A stretch of DNA of 64,000 bases from Nectonema munidae (taxonomy: Eukaryota > Nematomorpha > Nectonematoida > Nectonematidae), in the NCBI GenBank assembly GCA_030549495.1, contig JAUIRK010000844.1, positions 86,569 through 150,568 of the forward strand, in the 5' to 3' direction. The notes under the pieces are model-generated. The model ran no database searches, was not told the origin of the DNA, and was given only the letters and a program-made list of their open reading frames with translations. Both the position numbers and the translations under genes were made by a program. Shown here piece after piece: positions 37,761 to 48,663 of this stretch (within the stretch, counting starts at the first letter, position 1; each line of letters opens with the position of its first letter).

Positions 37761-38595
37761 TCATCATCATCATATACCCTTTTTAGCTTTATTTTGACTT
37801 TTTACAAGAAAACTTTTTTTGTTTTTTTTTCAATTTAGATTTGTTTATATAAAATATACAAAAAATCTTTATTCTGAACACAATAAAATTACCTTTAAAT
37901 ATGCAATAAAGAAAATACCGAATTTTATGTGTGTGCCTGTGCGCAACCCCCTTCTGGAGCATCCCCAATTAAAAGTTAGAGATGATAAATTCTCCCATGA
38001 TGAAAATAAATGTCGATAAGCGATGTATTCACTATTTGAATTTAGGCACCCATAAAAAAAAGTATTTTATATTTACATTTTCGTATTTCGCGTCTAAACA
38101 ATTTGCGCTGGATATAAAGTGGGACGAAAGAGAACCATGATTCGAGAGTGTATAATGAATGTTGCAGCTAAATGCAATAGCGAAACTCCATAAATAATAA
38201 TGATTTTTGGTATTCAAACTCTTGCTCCATATTCTTATCCTAGATGTGATTCTCTCTGCAATCACATCAATTTAAAAATGGTCTTTTTTAAGTCCTAAAG
38301 TCTAGACAACTTAGAACTAAAAATGGCATAGATCACGTGGAAAAATGTTGTAAAGCGACAAGATTACTTTTTTACATCTTCTTTAATACTAATCAATAAC
38401 ATTTGTGGCATGCAAATTTATAGTAAAATATGCCATATGTTTTGGCAAAAAATATTGAAAAAATGAACGTGAAATTAGGCATCAGTTTTCTTTCTTGCAA
38501 ATGCCAGCCTCTCTTGCATTAATGACGCTAACAATCAATTGCTCCACAAAAATATCACTTTTTTTTTAAATATTCTATTGTATAAAACTATTTAG
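37761..38595. other. End of intron 2, no gene seen
   Basis: AT-rich, closed by an acceptor AACTATTTAG at 38595. Confidence 0.5.
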
Positions 38596-38830
38596 AATGG
38601 CAATTTAATGAATCAATTTGTTTCGCAAACTCAAAATGAAGTTTCTTCCGAAATAAACAACAAAGATGCTAAATATGCACGTAAAAACTCCTCGATAATG
38701 TCAACATCTTTACAAAAACAAGTTAAAGCTCTGGAGACGCAAATCAACCCAGAAGAAAAATTCAATTCAAATCCTAACTTTCCTACAAAAGAAGCTACTT
38801 TCACCAGCAATAGCAGGTGTAAACGCAAAA
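38596..38830 (+). CDS. Shugoshin-like protein, coding exon 3
   Basis: Acceptor TATTTAG/AAT and donor AAAA/GTAAGC, phase 0 in and phase 1 out. It encodes NGNLMNQFVSQTQNEVSSEI and a Ser/Asn/Lys-rich, probably disordered stretch ending SRCKRK. Such low-complexity linkers between the coiled coil and the C-terminal motif are usual in shugoshins and diverge fast. It is recognised here by its open frame, splice sites and phase, not by sequence similarity. Confidence 0.62.
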
Positions 38831-39514
38831 GTAAGCTTTCTTTAACAAAAACTTTTAAATTAAAAAAGCCTTTAACTTTTTATTAATTTGGGTCACCCCA
38901 ATATAATTATTAGCTAGCAATAGAGTATTGTCAATGTCATGTAAATATCATTTGCTTAAGTGAAAGTTATTTTTTGACAGAAATCTACTGTTCTCTCAAA
39001 ATTAATTTATTTTTGCTCACTGTTCAAAGGAAAATTTTTGATCCCCTTCTTGAAATTGCGCACAGATTGACGTATTCAAACCTGTATAAGAGGCGACTTA
39101 ATTTTGGGGTCCTTTAATGAAGGTCCAACGAGCTCAATTAGGATTAATTGGGAAGAATTGAAACTGGTTGTTAAACAGGTTTGACAGTAAAATATTTTCA
39201 TCATACAATAAAAGACTAACTTAGAGCATTTTTTCTTAGCGAATTTAATTTTATTGAAAAGATTGAGTAAATTATATCGCTTGGAATATCATTAAAAACT
39301 ATTCTATAAATTGTCCAAATTTTAGTCATAATGCAAGTTATTCGTAAATTTTTACACCACCACCTAAGAATTCGAAAACGCCCATTGGGTTCTCTTGTGG
39401 CCACGTTGAGAGCACTGTTTTAAAGATCACCTCGTTCATTTTCGGTGCTTTTCATAATGTGGGTTTTCTTTTTAATTTTATCGCTTTTTTAGATAACTCA
39501 ACATTTTTTTCAAG

Positions 39515-39826
39515 GCTTATTAAGAGATAGCAATAGAAATACCGACATAGAGATGCCAAAAATAAGTAGAAAACACATTTCCACCGCCAAACGCACATCA
39601 CATGAGAAAAAAGAAAATACAAGAAGTACTATGATAAAAGAGATGCAGAAAATCGAGCAAGCGTATACCGACACACCTTGTTTTGAAGTAGAAATGGAAA
39701 GACGGGAGAAGGCGATCTCGAAAGATGCGAACGTTCATGATGTGCAATTCCCGAACTTTGAAAGCTTCTCACATACAAAATCAAAGTCCCATCCTTCACG
39801 ATCTAAAAAAACAAAAAGTTTTAAAA
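39515..39826 (+). CDS. Shugoshin-like protein, coding exon 4
   Basis: The acceptor TTTTTTTCAAG/GC at 39514 gives phase 1 entry (A + GC = Ser); the nearer TTTTTTAG at 39492 would bring a stop after phase 1, so I prefer 39515. The product LLRDSNRNTDIEMPKISRKH and the next 80 residues are very rich in Lys, Arg, Ser and Thr, ending KKTKSFK before the donor AAAA/GTAAAC, phase 1 out. Confidence 0.62.
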
Positions 39827-40033
39827 GTAAACATTACACTAAAAGCATCATCATCATTTTCTCATTATTGAATGAGTATTTTTATTCCAGAAAACTGTGT
39901 TTTAGTTTACCATACATCTGCAGATATTATAGATACCTGTTTATAGAACTCATGTCACATTTGAAGCAAAAATTCGTACAAAATATTATATCTGTTTGTA
40001 AGCGGTCTGCCATATTGTAGCTAGTACCCTAAT

Positions 40034-40296
40034 GTCTAGCTTCATAATGTCTATACCATTTCAAGTTCAAATTGACACCAAGCAAATCCTAATTGGTACT
40101 AAGAATATTCAAAGGTTTTGTTTGTTATTATTTAAAATATTGTAGAAACAACTTTATTCAAAAAATAAAATTAATTTTTATACACTTATTTTAATCAACG
40201 AACACAATCTTTGAATATTCTTTTTACTACCAATTTGAATTTGCTTAGTGTCCAGTTGAACTAGAGAAGGTATAATAACCAAAATGCAGCTTAGAA
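40034..40296. mobile_element. Foldback MITE in intron 4
   Basis: Long imperfect inverted repeat: left arm about 40048-40115 (TATACCATTTCAAGTTCAAA...) and right arm about 40208-40278. The arms share AGTTCAA, AAGCAAAT, AATTGGTA and GAATATTCAAAG in order. No coding capacity. Family unknown. Confidence 0.75.
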
Positions 40297-41029
40297 AAAA
40301 TACGCGATATTTTGGCACTTTTTTATTTCTGTCTATTTATTTAAGCTATTAATTATTTCTTTAAATAATTAAGGATATCTGTTTTGCTGAAATGACTAAA
40401 TATAATAGCTAAGAGCAAATTATGTTTCACTATTATACTAAATGAGTTGATAAATTAGCTAGTTTTATTAACAGTTCTTTTAGTATGAATTAAAATATAC
40501 AGCTAGCGATTTTATCAGAATAGCGATTTTGGCACTAGCTATTACGAAAGTGGGCAATTTGTTGCACAAACGCAAATGTAATAGCTCTTTTGGTGTAGCT
40601 TTTTTTGCACACATTATTTTGGATCTCTCCCTTTTGAAAGACACTCTCAATAATTAGCACAAATGAATGGGATATAGAAGTGTTTAGTTATTCCAGTCAT
40701 ATCACTGAAAAATTGGATGACATTGGATATATATTTAACTACATACTTAAATGTTAGTGCTGTAGTTGTACCAATCTCAATTTTTCCAACGATGCCGATT
40801 CTATTTTAAAATGACGATACCGATACTAAGAAAATATTTGAAGCATATAAACTTTTAAATAATTATTCCGTACATATCCAAAATAAGGAGAATCATTCAT
40901 TTCTTCAATGAAGACCCTTTTTTGATTAGGATCCCAAGTCTGTAAGTATTATAGAAGTTTTACTGTCTATATTTATTTTTAATATTTCTACTTTGATCAT
41001 CTATTTCGATTTTTTCTTATATTTCATAG

Positions 41030-41136
41030 ATTCTTCCAAAGATGACAACGATAATAAATTATTGATTGTTCCATCCCAAAGGCCTAAACGAAGCAGAAAA
41101 TTAATCTCTTATACGGAGCTGCCTTTAATTACGTGA
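41030..41136 (+). CDS. Shugoshin-like protein, last coding exon (SGO motif)
   Basis: Acceptor TATTTCATAG/AT, phase 1; stop TGA at 41134-41136. The 35 encoded residues end QRPKRSRKLISYTELPLIT. This matches the layout of the shugoshin C-terminal basic motif (R-x-x-R-x-x-x-x-V-x-Y-x-E-P-x-L), which reads phosphorylated histone H2A at centromeres; the usual Pro after Glu is replaced by Leu-Pro. The C-terminal location agrees with the family. A polyadenylation signal follows at 41299-41304. Confidence 0.75.
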
Positions 41137-41298
41137 CGTCTTTCTTAGATCTGTTTTTTGCTTTTTTGTAAAAATTTTCTCCGCTTTAGTAAAATGAGGA
41201 GAAGCTGATTGGAAGAAAATACAAACATGTGTATGCCATTGTAATTCAGGTTTAGTCGAAGTTTACAGAAAATATTTTACTATTTAAGCTTCGTTTAA

Positions 41299-41304
41299 AA
41301 TAAA
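41299..41304 (+). terminator. Polyadenylation signal of the shugoshin-like gene
   Basis: AATAAA 163 bases after the stop codon, the first canonical signal on this strand after the gene. Confidence 0.6.
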
Positions 41305-42078
41305 GTTTACAACTTCTTAGCAACGGTTTCTTTCGTGTTTTTCTTTCTTTTGTAAAAAATATCTACTATTTCTATTCCACTATATTTTTTTAAATCATTA
41401 AAAAATGCTCTCTAGTTTTTTTACCAAGCGTATCTTCCTTTAGGATCGTCCTTAACCTTCGCTCAACGGACTATAATTTACTTTCCACAAACACACAACG
41501 TAGAGTTTTACTCCACTACTCTTTTGCATGCGTAATGTTGAAAATTCAAATTTCATTCATGATATGGTTGTGTTTCTTAAAATAGGCTCTTTATATCGTT
41601 GTAGAAAGTAAAAATATAATCATATACTATAAACAAAAATGAATTATCGATATATCATTATTGGAAAAATGATCTTATTATTTTTGCAATAATTTATCAA
41701 AATATTTTTAAATTTCAGGTAAAATCAATTTCGGACGCAAAACTGAATGGTTATGATGAAGAATTTTGAAATGAAGATGAAAATTTACTAAGTACGAGAT
41801 GGGAACCAAATTCATCAAATGTTAGGGTTTCCATTATAAGCATTAGAAATATGTCTGTAAAGCCAGGTGGTCCTAAAAACGAGAACGAAACTAGTGTCTG
41901 GGAAAAATTGTCAAATTTTTTAATTATAATCCCATTTTTAAAGTTTTTTCTTTTACAAAAAAAGAATGTTTATAAAGAGCTTATTGACGAATGTGTCCAT
42001 AATATTAATTTTTTGAAGAAAAATAGGAATTAAGAGGACACTATATTTCAAGAAAAGCAAAACAATCGTTTTAGGCAT
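41305..42078. other. No certain gene
   Basis: A + strand open stretch at 41710-42033 (with one stop) reads SISDAKLNGYDEEF and then MSVKPGGPKNENETSVWEKL after an acceptor-like TTTCAG. It could be an exon remnant but I recognise no family. Confidence 0.35.
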
Positions 42079-42162
42079 TACTGTCTTTTTCAAAGTTTGA
42101 GTTATATAAAAGACGTGTTTTATTTTTTCTTTTATATAACTCAAACCTTGAAAAAGGCAGTA
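42079..42162. repeat. Near-perfect hairpin, 84 nt
   Basis: Arms TACTGTCTTTTTCAAAGTTT... (from 42079) and its complement (to 42162) pair over about 35 positions with two mismatches that become G-U in RNA, around a loop of about 14. It has the size of a pre-microRNA, but a tiny foldback MITE would look the same. Confidence 0.75.
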
Positions 42163-42907
42163 TTATTTAGTTTTTCACTTAAGAATATCATGATATAGTA
42201 ATAAAAATAACAAAGATTTTCGCAGAACGATTTCTCAACTTTTTATATGAATAAAGACTTGATTGCCATTCATGATTTTATGATAATTACCAAAATCACT
42301 TTAAAACTTCAAAAAGCATTTTATATATTTTCTAAACTTTATTGTAATTTAAATACTATTAACAAATCAATAAATTTTTATATATTATATTATAACTAAT
42401 AAAAAATTTTTGTGAAACAGCCTTCCTATTGAGAGATGATAATGATCTCTTTTTGGAGTCAGTTTACTTCTTTTTTCACAAATCTTAATAATAAAGTGGA
42501 CCCTTTTTGTTACCAGATAAAAATATATTTTAAATTTATATTCATGTGTGTATATCATTTAGTCAACACAAAGAAGGCTTTGGAAATTAAAATACAAAAA
42601 ATTAAAGTAATTAGGTCAGTCAGAAAATAATTTAAAATGCAAAGATAAAAAGTGAAGAACTTCAAGCATAAAATGTTTTTAATTTCTTTTCAATTTATTT
42701 TTTTAATAAATAAAATAAATCTCACCTATAAGCTCATCACCCAATATTTTTTCAACTCATTACTCGACTTGAATTCTATTCTCAATATTGAGATAAGATA
42801 TTAATTGACTAATAGATTTTAGCCATATTCATTATTCACTAAAATTTTATCATGAAAGTCTAATCTTTAAAATAAATCAATGAAACTCTCTAATGTATAT
42901 ATTAGAT
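42163..42907. other. No gene seen
   Basis: AT-rich; nothing recognised. Confidence 0.5.
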
Positions 42908-43653
42908 CAGTGGTTCTCAACTGCGGTCCAAATCGACTCTGGGTTTCCATAAGATATTCATAGGGGTCCACAATGGAAAAAAAATGTGGAGGTTATAGTG
43001 ATATTTTAATGTTCCATACGGAATTCCACTTCAGAAAGGTTTTTATTACACTTCAACTGTAATATACATCAATGATTATTCCTAAACTTTATTTCTCTGC
43101 AAACGTAATTACTCAACCATTGCTCAGTGGCAAGAGCAAACGAAGGTTTATCAAGAAGAAGAAAAATAAACTTTATTTTTTAAAAAAGATAAATTAAATG
43201 AATATAGTCTTGGAATCTTTTTTAGCATGTTTGCTGATCTGACCAAAGTATATTCATGTTGTCATAGACGGGCTAATATAAAATTTTAAAATTAATCTCC
43301 GAATAAATTGAAAATATTGCTTACTATACTTATTATAAAGTTACACAGACACCCCAGCGAATAAAGCAAATATAAAATATTTCAAATAATCTAAAAATTC
43401 TCACTTTAGGTTTTATTATTATAGTAATAAATTTTAGCAGTGACCTTGAAAGAAGGGCCTGTTTATATCGATTCTTAGACAACATCCCGATTCAGTATAA
43501 TTGGAAAAGAGAAGAATCCGTATAAAACACTTAAAAACCCTTGTTTTCAATGGATAACGTATTTGACCGTACAAACAGGTTTTAATATATTATTATTATT
43601 ACTGAAAAAACAAGAGAAAAGAGGTCCATGAGAAAAAAGGTAAAGAACCACTG
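42908..43653. mobile_element. hAT MITE, 746 bp
   Basis: Ends CAGTGGTTCTCAACTGCGGT and CAGTGGTTCTTTACCTTTTT, Charlie-type. Target copies TATTAGAT (42900-42907) and TAGTAGAT (43654-43661) differ by one base. GGGGTCCA motifs near both ends tie it to the element at 36880-37514. No coding capacity found. Confidence 0.9.
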
Positions 43654-43661
43654 TAGTAGAT

Positions 43662-44504
43662 AAAGAAGTGTAGTATGTTGGAAGCTATGGTGCAAATTTA
43701 ATTGCTGTATTGACCACAGCTTGTGATAGCTTCCACTTGGAAAAGGAAACTCGTGAGCCGCATATAGTGTAATCAGCAGTTGAATACTCTCTGCAGTAGA
43801 ACTACGAAGAATGCAAATTTTTAAAACACGCCCATATCGATCTCTTTGTTATTTTTGAACATTTATCCTCCCGTACTCGTTTCTTGACATATTTTAAAAT
43901 GTTTACTAGAAGTCTGTGCAGGACGGGTAAGATTTTTACAAAGTTATTATAAGACGCATTACATTTAAAGTCAAAAATTTGGTCCTTAGTTAGATTATCG
44001 GAATTATTTTTAACGTCATGGCATTATATAGCGTTTAGTAGTTTCTAGCGATGTACCGAGTGGATACGGGGTTTTATTGATTTCATTTTACATCTTATAC
44101 CTTAAGCCAACTTATAACTAATTCTAAAACCATATCGAGAAGAAAGTGCCAGATAAAATTATTAAGATACAAGGAAATGCCAAATCTTCATTCCAAAATT
44201 TTATGAGAAAAGTTTTTAAAATTTTTTTGTAATAATTATACTTTATATCAATCTTTCTTATATGAGCCAAGTAAGCATAAAATAAGTTAGATCTCGATAA
44301 GTTATTATAATAGGTTTTATTTAAAAAAGTATCAAAAAAATACGTTCGAAAACAGATAAAAATAAGAAAAAATATATCAGATCAAAACAAAAAAATTCAA
44401 CTAAAAAAAGGGTATACATTTTCAATAAAAATGATTAATAAATACATTTGTATAGCGTGTATTATTTCTTAAAAAAACATGGATAAAATGTAATTTATAT
44501 CTAT
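43662..44504. other. No gene seen
   Basis: AT-rich; nothing recognised. Confidence 0.5.
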
Positions 44505-44512
44505 GTAGATGG

Positions 44513-44704
44513 CAGTGGCGGATCCAAGGGGGGAGGGGGTTCATGCGTCTAGCCCCCCCTCCCTCCCTATGAAAAATGGCTTCGAAAATTACCCTTACTA
44601 ATTTTGCTTTTTCCTAAAACGATAGTTGTTGGTAGTTGATTACATGTTAAAAATATGAAAACATAGATAGTGATCCCCATAAGAAATTTCTGGATCCCCC
44701 ACTG
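44513..44704. mobile_element. hAT MITE, 192 bp, deletion derivative of 29710-31751
   Basis: Ends CAGTGGCGGATCCAAGGGGG and CAGTGGGGGATCCAGAAATT with the perfect duplication GTAGATGG (44505-44512 and 44705-44712). Its left 110 bases match the right end of the hAT at 29710-31751 and its right 80 bases match that element's left end, so it is the parent with the middle deleted, inserted in reverse orientation. Confidence 0.96.
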
Positions 44705-44712
44705 GTAGATGG

Positions 44713-45178
44713 TGTTAATCCTATACTCTTTGTCTCATACTTGAATTACACTATTGTTAATTGGTATCCAAATCAGAAGAAAAAGATCGAGATTATTCAG
44801 AAACGAGCAATAAGAAATGTGTTTTGCATGAAACCATTTGAACACACTGGCCCAATTTTTAAAGAAAATAATATATTGAAACTAGATGAAATATATAAAC
44901 AAAGATTAGCTGTATTTTTGTTCAAAAATTTACCTGGACAACTCCATAATCTTTTTGGAGAAATAATTAGGTATAATTTATCACCTCTCTACTTTACTAG
45001 ACATTCGAAAAAACCCCAAAGAGCAAATTATAGACTCAAAAGTGCCGGTTTATCAATTGTGAAAAAATCTATTGATTTTTATAATGATAATAGCATGCTG
45101 TATAAAAATCTTAATATTTCCCTGGCAGTTTTTAAAAATATTTGCAAGATTCATTTTTTGTCGTTCTATACCCCTTGA
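44713..45178 (+). pseudogene. LINE reverse transcriptase C-terminus, 5'-truncated
   Basis: An open frame of about 150 residues reads KKIEIIQKRAIRNVFCMKPF, then ENNILKLDEIYKQRLAVFLF, the C-terminal region of Jockey/CR1-type reverse transcriptases (L-Q-N-K-A-L-R-I-I-F ... N-I-L-K-L-x-D-L). It ends in a natural-looking stop at 45178. The 5' part is absent, as is common for LINE copies. A CT-rich run at 45457-45475 may mark the end of the 3' UTR. The open frame suggests a fairly young copy. Confidence 0.8.
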
Positions 45179-45475
45179 GCATTTGTTTATATACATCATA
45201 CCGATTTACTGACATATTTTTGTTTATAGATTATATGCATTATTAAATACTAAAATTATCGAAATATATATATGTACGTCGTAGAAAGCGTGCGTCACTT
45301 ATAGATATGTTTCAGTTTTTTCGAATTATAATACCTCTTCTGTTTATGAGAATCTAATGACGGCCATTTTGGCTATTGATTTTCATTTCAATATATCATT
45401 TAATTTATTTTTTTGATTTACTTTCTTATGTATTTTTTTTTATATTTATATTTTTTTCTCTCTCTCTCTCTATAT

Positions 45476-46389
45476 CTGTAATAATATAATTTACTTATTT
45501 TGACAAGTGTAATTATTTAAGAAAAAAGAAATAAAAATATTAAGAAAAAATCACCGAAATTAAATTTCCATGTGGTTATGTTATATATTTTTTATGTAGT
45601 TAGGTTGCTTCAACTTTAGCTTCACTAAATCGATGTGTGGTAAATCTCCACGTTCCAATGTGCGAAAAAGTATTTCAATGGCAATCAATTTTTACGAGAG
45701 CCGCTCAAAAGAGTGAAAAACAAATAAAGTTATTATTTACATTTATTTTTTATATGAAACTTACTTTTTTACTGTATATAATTTGACATTGTTAATTATT
45801 TACTTTATAACATATATTTTTAAAAAGCAAAACATATCATAACATTATTCAATAAAATAAAGGTATACATGATAACAAAGTTATAACGTAGATAAATGCC
45901 CAAGAGTATATTAAAAAATAATTTAAAAACTCATCTACAATTATATAAAGTTAAAAGCAATAGTATTTGTGACTACAATTAAAATTATGTCAGAAAATAA
46001 TTATCTACGGCTTCCAAAAAATACAAATATTTATGAGGCGGGAGTCAAATGAAAAAAGATAAATTAATAAATAGGGTACACCCATGGTTCCAGGTGTCAT
46101 ATAAAATTTTCTATTTGATTTGTTTATTTATTCTAAAAAAAAATTTTTTGATCGCTTATCTTATTTTTATCTATGATTTTTATATTTAAAAGATTATTAA
46201 ATTATTATTTCTGATGAAAAATTTTTTTATAGTGAAAAAGTTCCAGTTATATTATAAAAGCAGACGAAAAAGAATACTTCGTAAATATAATTAAATTTAA
46301 TTCACTTTAGTAAATATTTTATTATGCCTTACCATTTTATATAATAAACGAATTAATTTTTAATCGAGCTATACGCAAAGACTAAAATA
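45476..46389. other. No gene seen, except a short dispersed repeat
   Basis: AT-rich. 45970-46034 repeats 4241-4306 (AATTATCTACGGCTTC core). 46245-46285 resembles the right inverted repeat of the Merlin at 5741-5787 (ATAAAAGCAGACGAAA), so a Merlin relic may lie here. Confidence 0.5.
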
Positions 46390-46989
46390 ATGGATGAAAA
46401 AGTAGAAAAGTCTTGTCTAAAAAAAACTATGGATGACTTTCTGAAAGTTTTTAAAATAAATGGCATAGCAAAAGAAAATCTTCACAAGATAGAAGAAGAA
46501 ATAGATAAAAATAAGAAAAAAATAACAGAATTGAAAAGAGCGAAAGATTTACTAGAAGAAAAATTGTTTCAAGTAAATAACAAACGTGAAAAAAATAAAG
46601 TTAAAGAAGAAAATCTGTATAAACAAATAAAGTTAGGCATCAAAGAAGATAATAAATTTTCAGAAAGAATTCAAGTTGTCGAGAGTGAGATAAATCTTGA
46701 ACATGAAGAATCAAGTCAAGACGTCAGAGATTTGGAAACTCGTGTTGATGCAGTTATCAATTTAAATATTTCGAGAATATTAGAAAAAAATCGATTATCT
46801 CAAAAGATTAGAGAATGTAAAGTGTTAGAAGAAAAGTTAGTCGAAAAAAGAGAACTATTCTCTAATAAAGAACATGAACTTTTGGAATTGAAAGATAAAT
46901 ATTTTGCTAATGAAAATAATTATGACATTTCTCCTGAAAAAATTGAGTTGATACAAAGTTCTAATTCAAAATTGAAAAGTGTATCTTAA
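46390..46989 (+). CDS. Coiled-coil protein of unknown function, single exon
   Basis: A complete 199-residue frame starts at ATG 46390 (AAAATAATGG context) and ends TAA 46989. It begins MDEKVEKSCLKKTMDDFLKV and is then almost entirely heptad-patterned and charged: LHKIEEEIDKNKKKITELKR near residues 31-50 and LEEKLVEKRELFSNKEHELL near 145-165. Predicted features are a long, possibly two-segment coiled coil, no signal peptide, no membrane segment and no cysteine-rich domain. I recognise no family. A polyadenylation signal lies 50 bases downstream. Its freedom from stops in sequence where neighbours are riddled with them argues that it is, or recently was, a real gene. It could be a retrocopy or one exon of a larger gene. 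Confidence 0.6.
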   Translation: MDEKVEKSCLKKTMDDFLKVFKINGIAKENLHKIEEEIDKNKKKITELKRAKDLLEEKLFQVNNKREKNKVKEENLYKQIKLGIKEDNKFSERIQVVESEINLEHEESSQDVRDLETRVDAVINLNISRILEKNRLSQKIRECKVLEEKLVEKRELFSNKEHELLELKDKYFANENNYDISPEKIELIQSSNSKLKSVS

Positions 46990-47037
46990 AGATCCTGACT
47001 AAAAGTAAATAATTTAACATAAATTAAGTTTATGACA

Positions 47038-47043
47038 AATAAA
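47038..47043 (+). terminator. Polyadenylation signal of the coiled-coil gene
   Basis: AATAAA 49 bases after the stop codon. Confidence 0.5.
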
Positions 47044-47214
47044 TCCTTTTGTATTCAGCAAATTCTACCATTAATTATTACTTTTTACATTTTTTTTCTT
47101 AAAAATAGTAACAATTTTCTCCTTATTTTTGAATTTATAGGTTAATTTCCAAATAAACTTTTAACACGTAATCATAGATGTGATAACAAATGTAGCACAA
47201 TAAAGTATCGAAAA

Positions 47215-47560
47215 TATACCTTCAAGAGGTGGTATATAAGGTAACATGTAATAAAATTTATATCGGTGAGACAGTACCGGCGCTAAAAAAACTGGGGGGG
47301 GGGGGGGGGGGGGGGGGGGGTGGCACTTGCCCCAAAAAAGCGGGCTCTGCGGTGAGACAAGATCTGTTATATTCTGAATAAGTAGGTATGCATTGGAAAG
47401 GATAATAAGTTAGTTTTGGGAGAAATCCTTTCCTTACATCTCCACCACAAAAGCCAGTGCCACCGCTTTCTACTTGACATCAGTTGAAAAAGTCTCAAAG
47501 CTGAAATATCCTTTCATATAAACATTTGTCAAATTAGTTCACTATATTCTTCGTTCAATC
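47215..47560 (+). pseudogene. Penelope-like element remnant, GIY-YIG endonuclease region
   Basis: The + strand reads EVVYKVTCNKIYIGET, the start of a GIY-YIG endonuclease domain of the type carried by Penelope-like retroelements, followed by decayed sequence. A 78-base hAT MITE (47272-47349) was inserted just after the Y-I-G-E-T block. It is an old, broken fragment of limited length. Confidence 0.65.
47272..47349. mobile_element. hAT micro-MITE, 78 bp
   Basis: Ends CAGTACCGGCGCTAAAAA and CAGAGCCCGCTTTTTTGG, 8-bp duplication CGGTGAGA on both sides (47264-47271 and 47350-47357). About 27 of its bases are one G-run. Its ends match the hAT at 26848-29376 (CAGTGCCCGCGCTA / CAGAGCCCGCGCTA). Confidence 0.9.
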
Positions 47561-48660
47561 TCTGACATATAAAAATTTGAAGACATATTTTGGATATTTC
47601 AACATCCTTAAAAACTCGTCAAGCATTACAGCGATCTAAGATTTTTCAAAAAGTGTAAATCTAAACTTACTTCCTACATTATTTAAAGCTTCTAACCACG
47701 GGTTTTTATCTTTCGACAAATTCCATAAAGAATTTGAATGAAAACTATTAACATTTTTTCATAGGTTAATTTATTTTGATTCATGTCAATTCGTTATAAT
47801 TTTCTTAAAATATCTTTGTTTACTGCATTCAATTGCGATTAATTTTGCAACATGTTGATGGCGAATGCTCTAGAAAACTCACAATGTCATTTTGCATAGA
47901 ATGCCTCTAATTCAAAGCGAGATCTCATTTTCGTTTCACTTTTCAATATTTGGAAATTAAAAGATCATTCCATGGGTAATTTTATACTTTAGATCTTTAT
48001 AATAAAATTCGTGTCTATTCCTCAACATTCTTTATAGATAACACGATTATGATCGGTACGTGTTTGACCCAGTCGTCCTGAGTTGGATTGCCGCTCGTGA
48101 TATCACCAACATTGGTCCAATTAAGGAAGATTATTCTTCACTTGGATGCAATACCGACAACTAAGCGCTGTCAATTCATTTTAGATTATTTAATACATCT
48201 CAGTTGTAAAATATTCTACTTCTGCCTCCACATTTCTTATTTTCTACAGAATACGGTATTTAAATACAGTTTTGCCTACATTTTATAATCTTTCCTTGCA
48301 AAAGGTCATTTGTCAATGCCGATATTAAAATACAATTCTGAAGATCGCAGGAAGGAGTTATCTAAACCGAGAATTCACATAAATTAAACTATGAAACAAA
48401 TCACCGTAACAACAAGTCCCATCTCTAAAAGTAGAATTGTATAAAATAAAAAATGTATAGATGTTTGTCATTGATTTTTCCATACACAATCTTCCTTGAT
48501 CGAATTTCGAAAAAAAACATGTTTTACTTTAAAAGTATTTTATATCATTCTCTACATATGCTTGATAATAATAGATTCCTTACAAAAAAGTAATGTTTCT
48601 TAAAAATTATTATATTCGTTTTGTTTGGCCCAAAGAATTATAATTAGCCATCTTTTTCAA
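47561..48660. other. No gene seen
   Basis: AT-rich; nothing recognised. Confidence 0.5.
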
Positions 48661-48663
48661 ATA

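Noticed and set aside
39493-39514. Use of the acceptor TTTTTTAG at 39492 for exon 4
   Set aside because: Joined to exon 3 (phase 1) it gives a stop after a few codons; the acceptor at 39514 fits.
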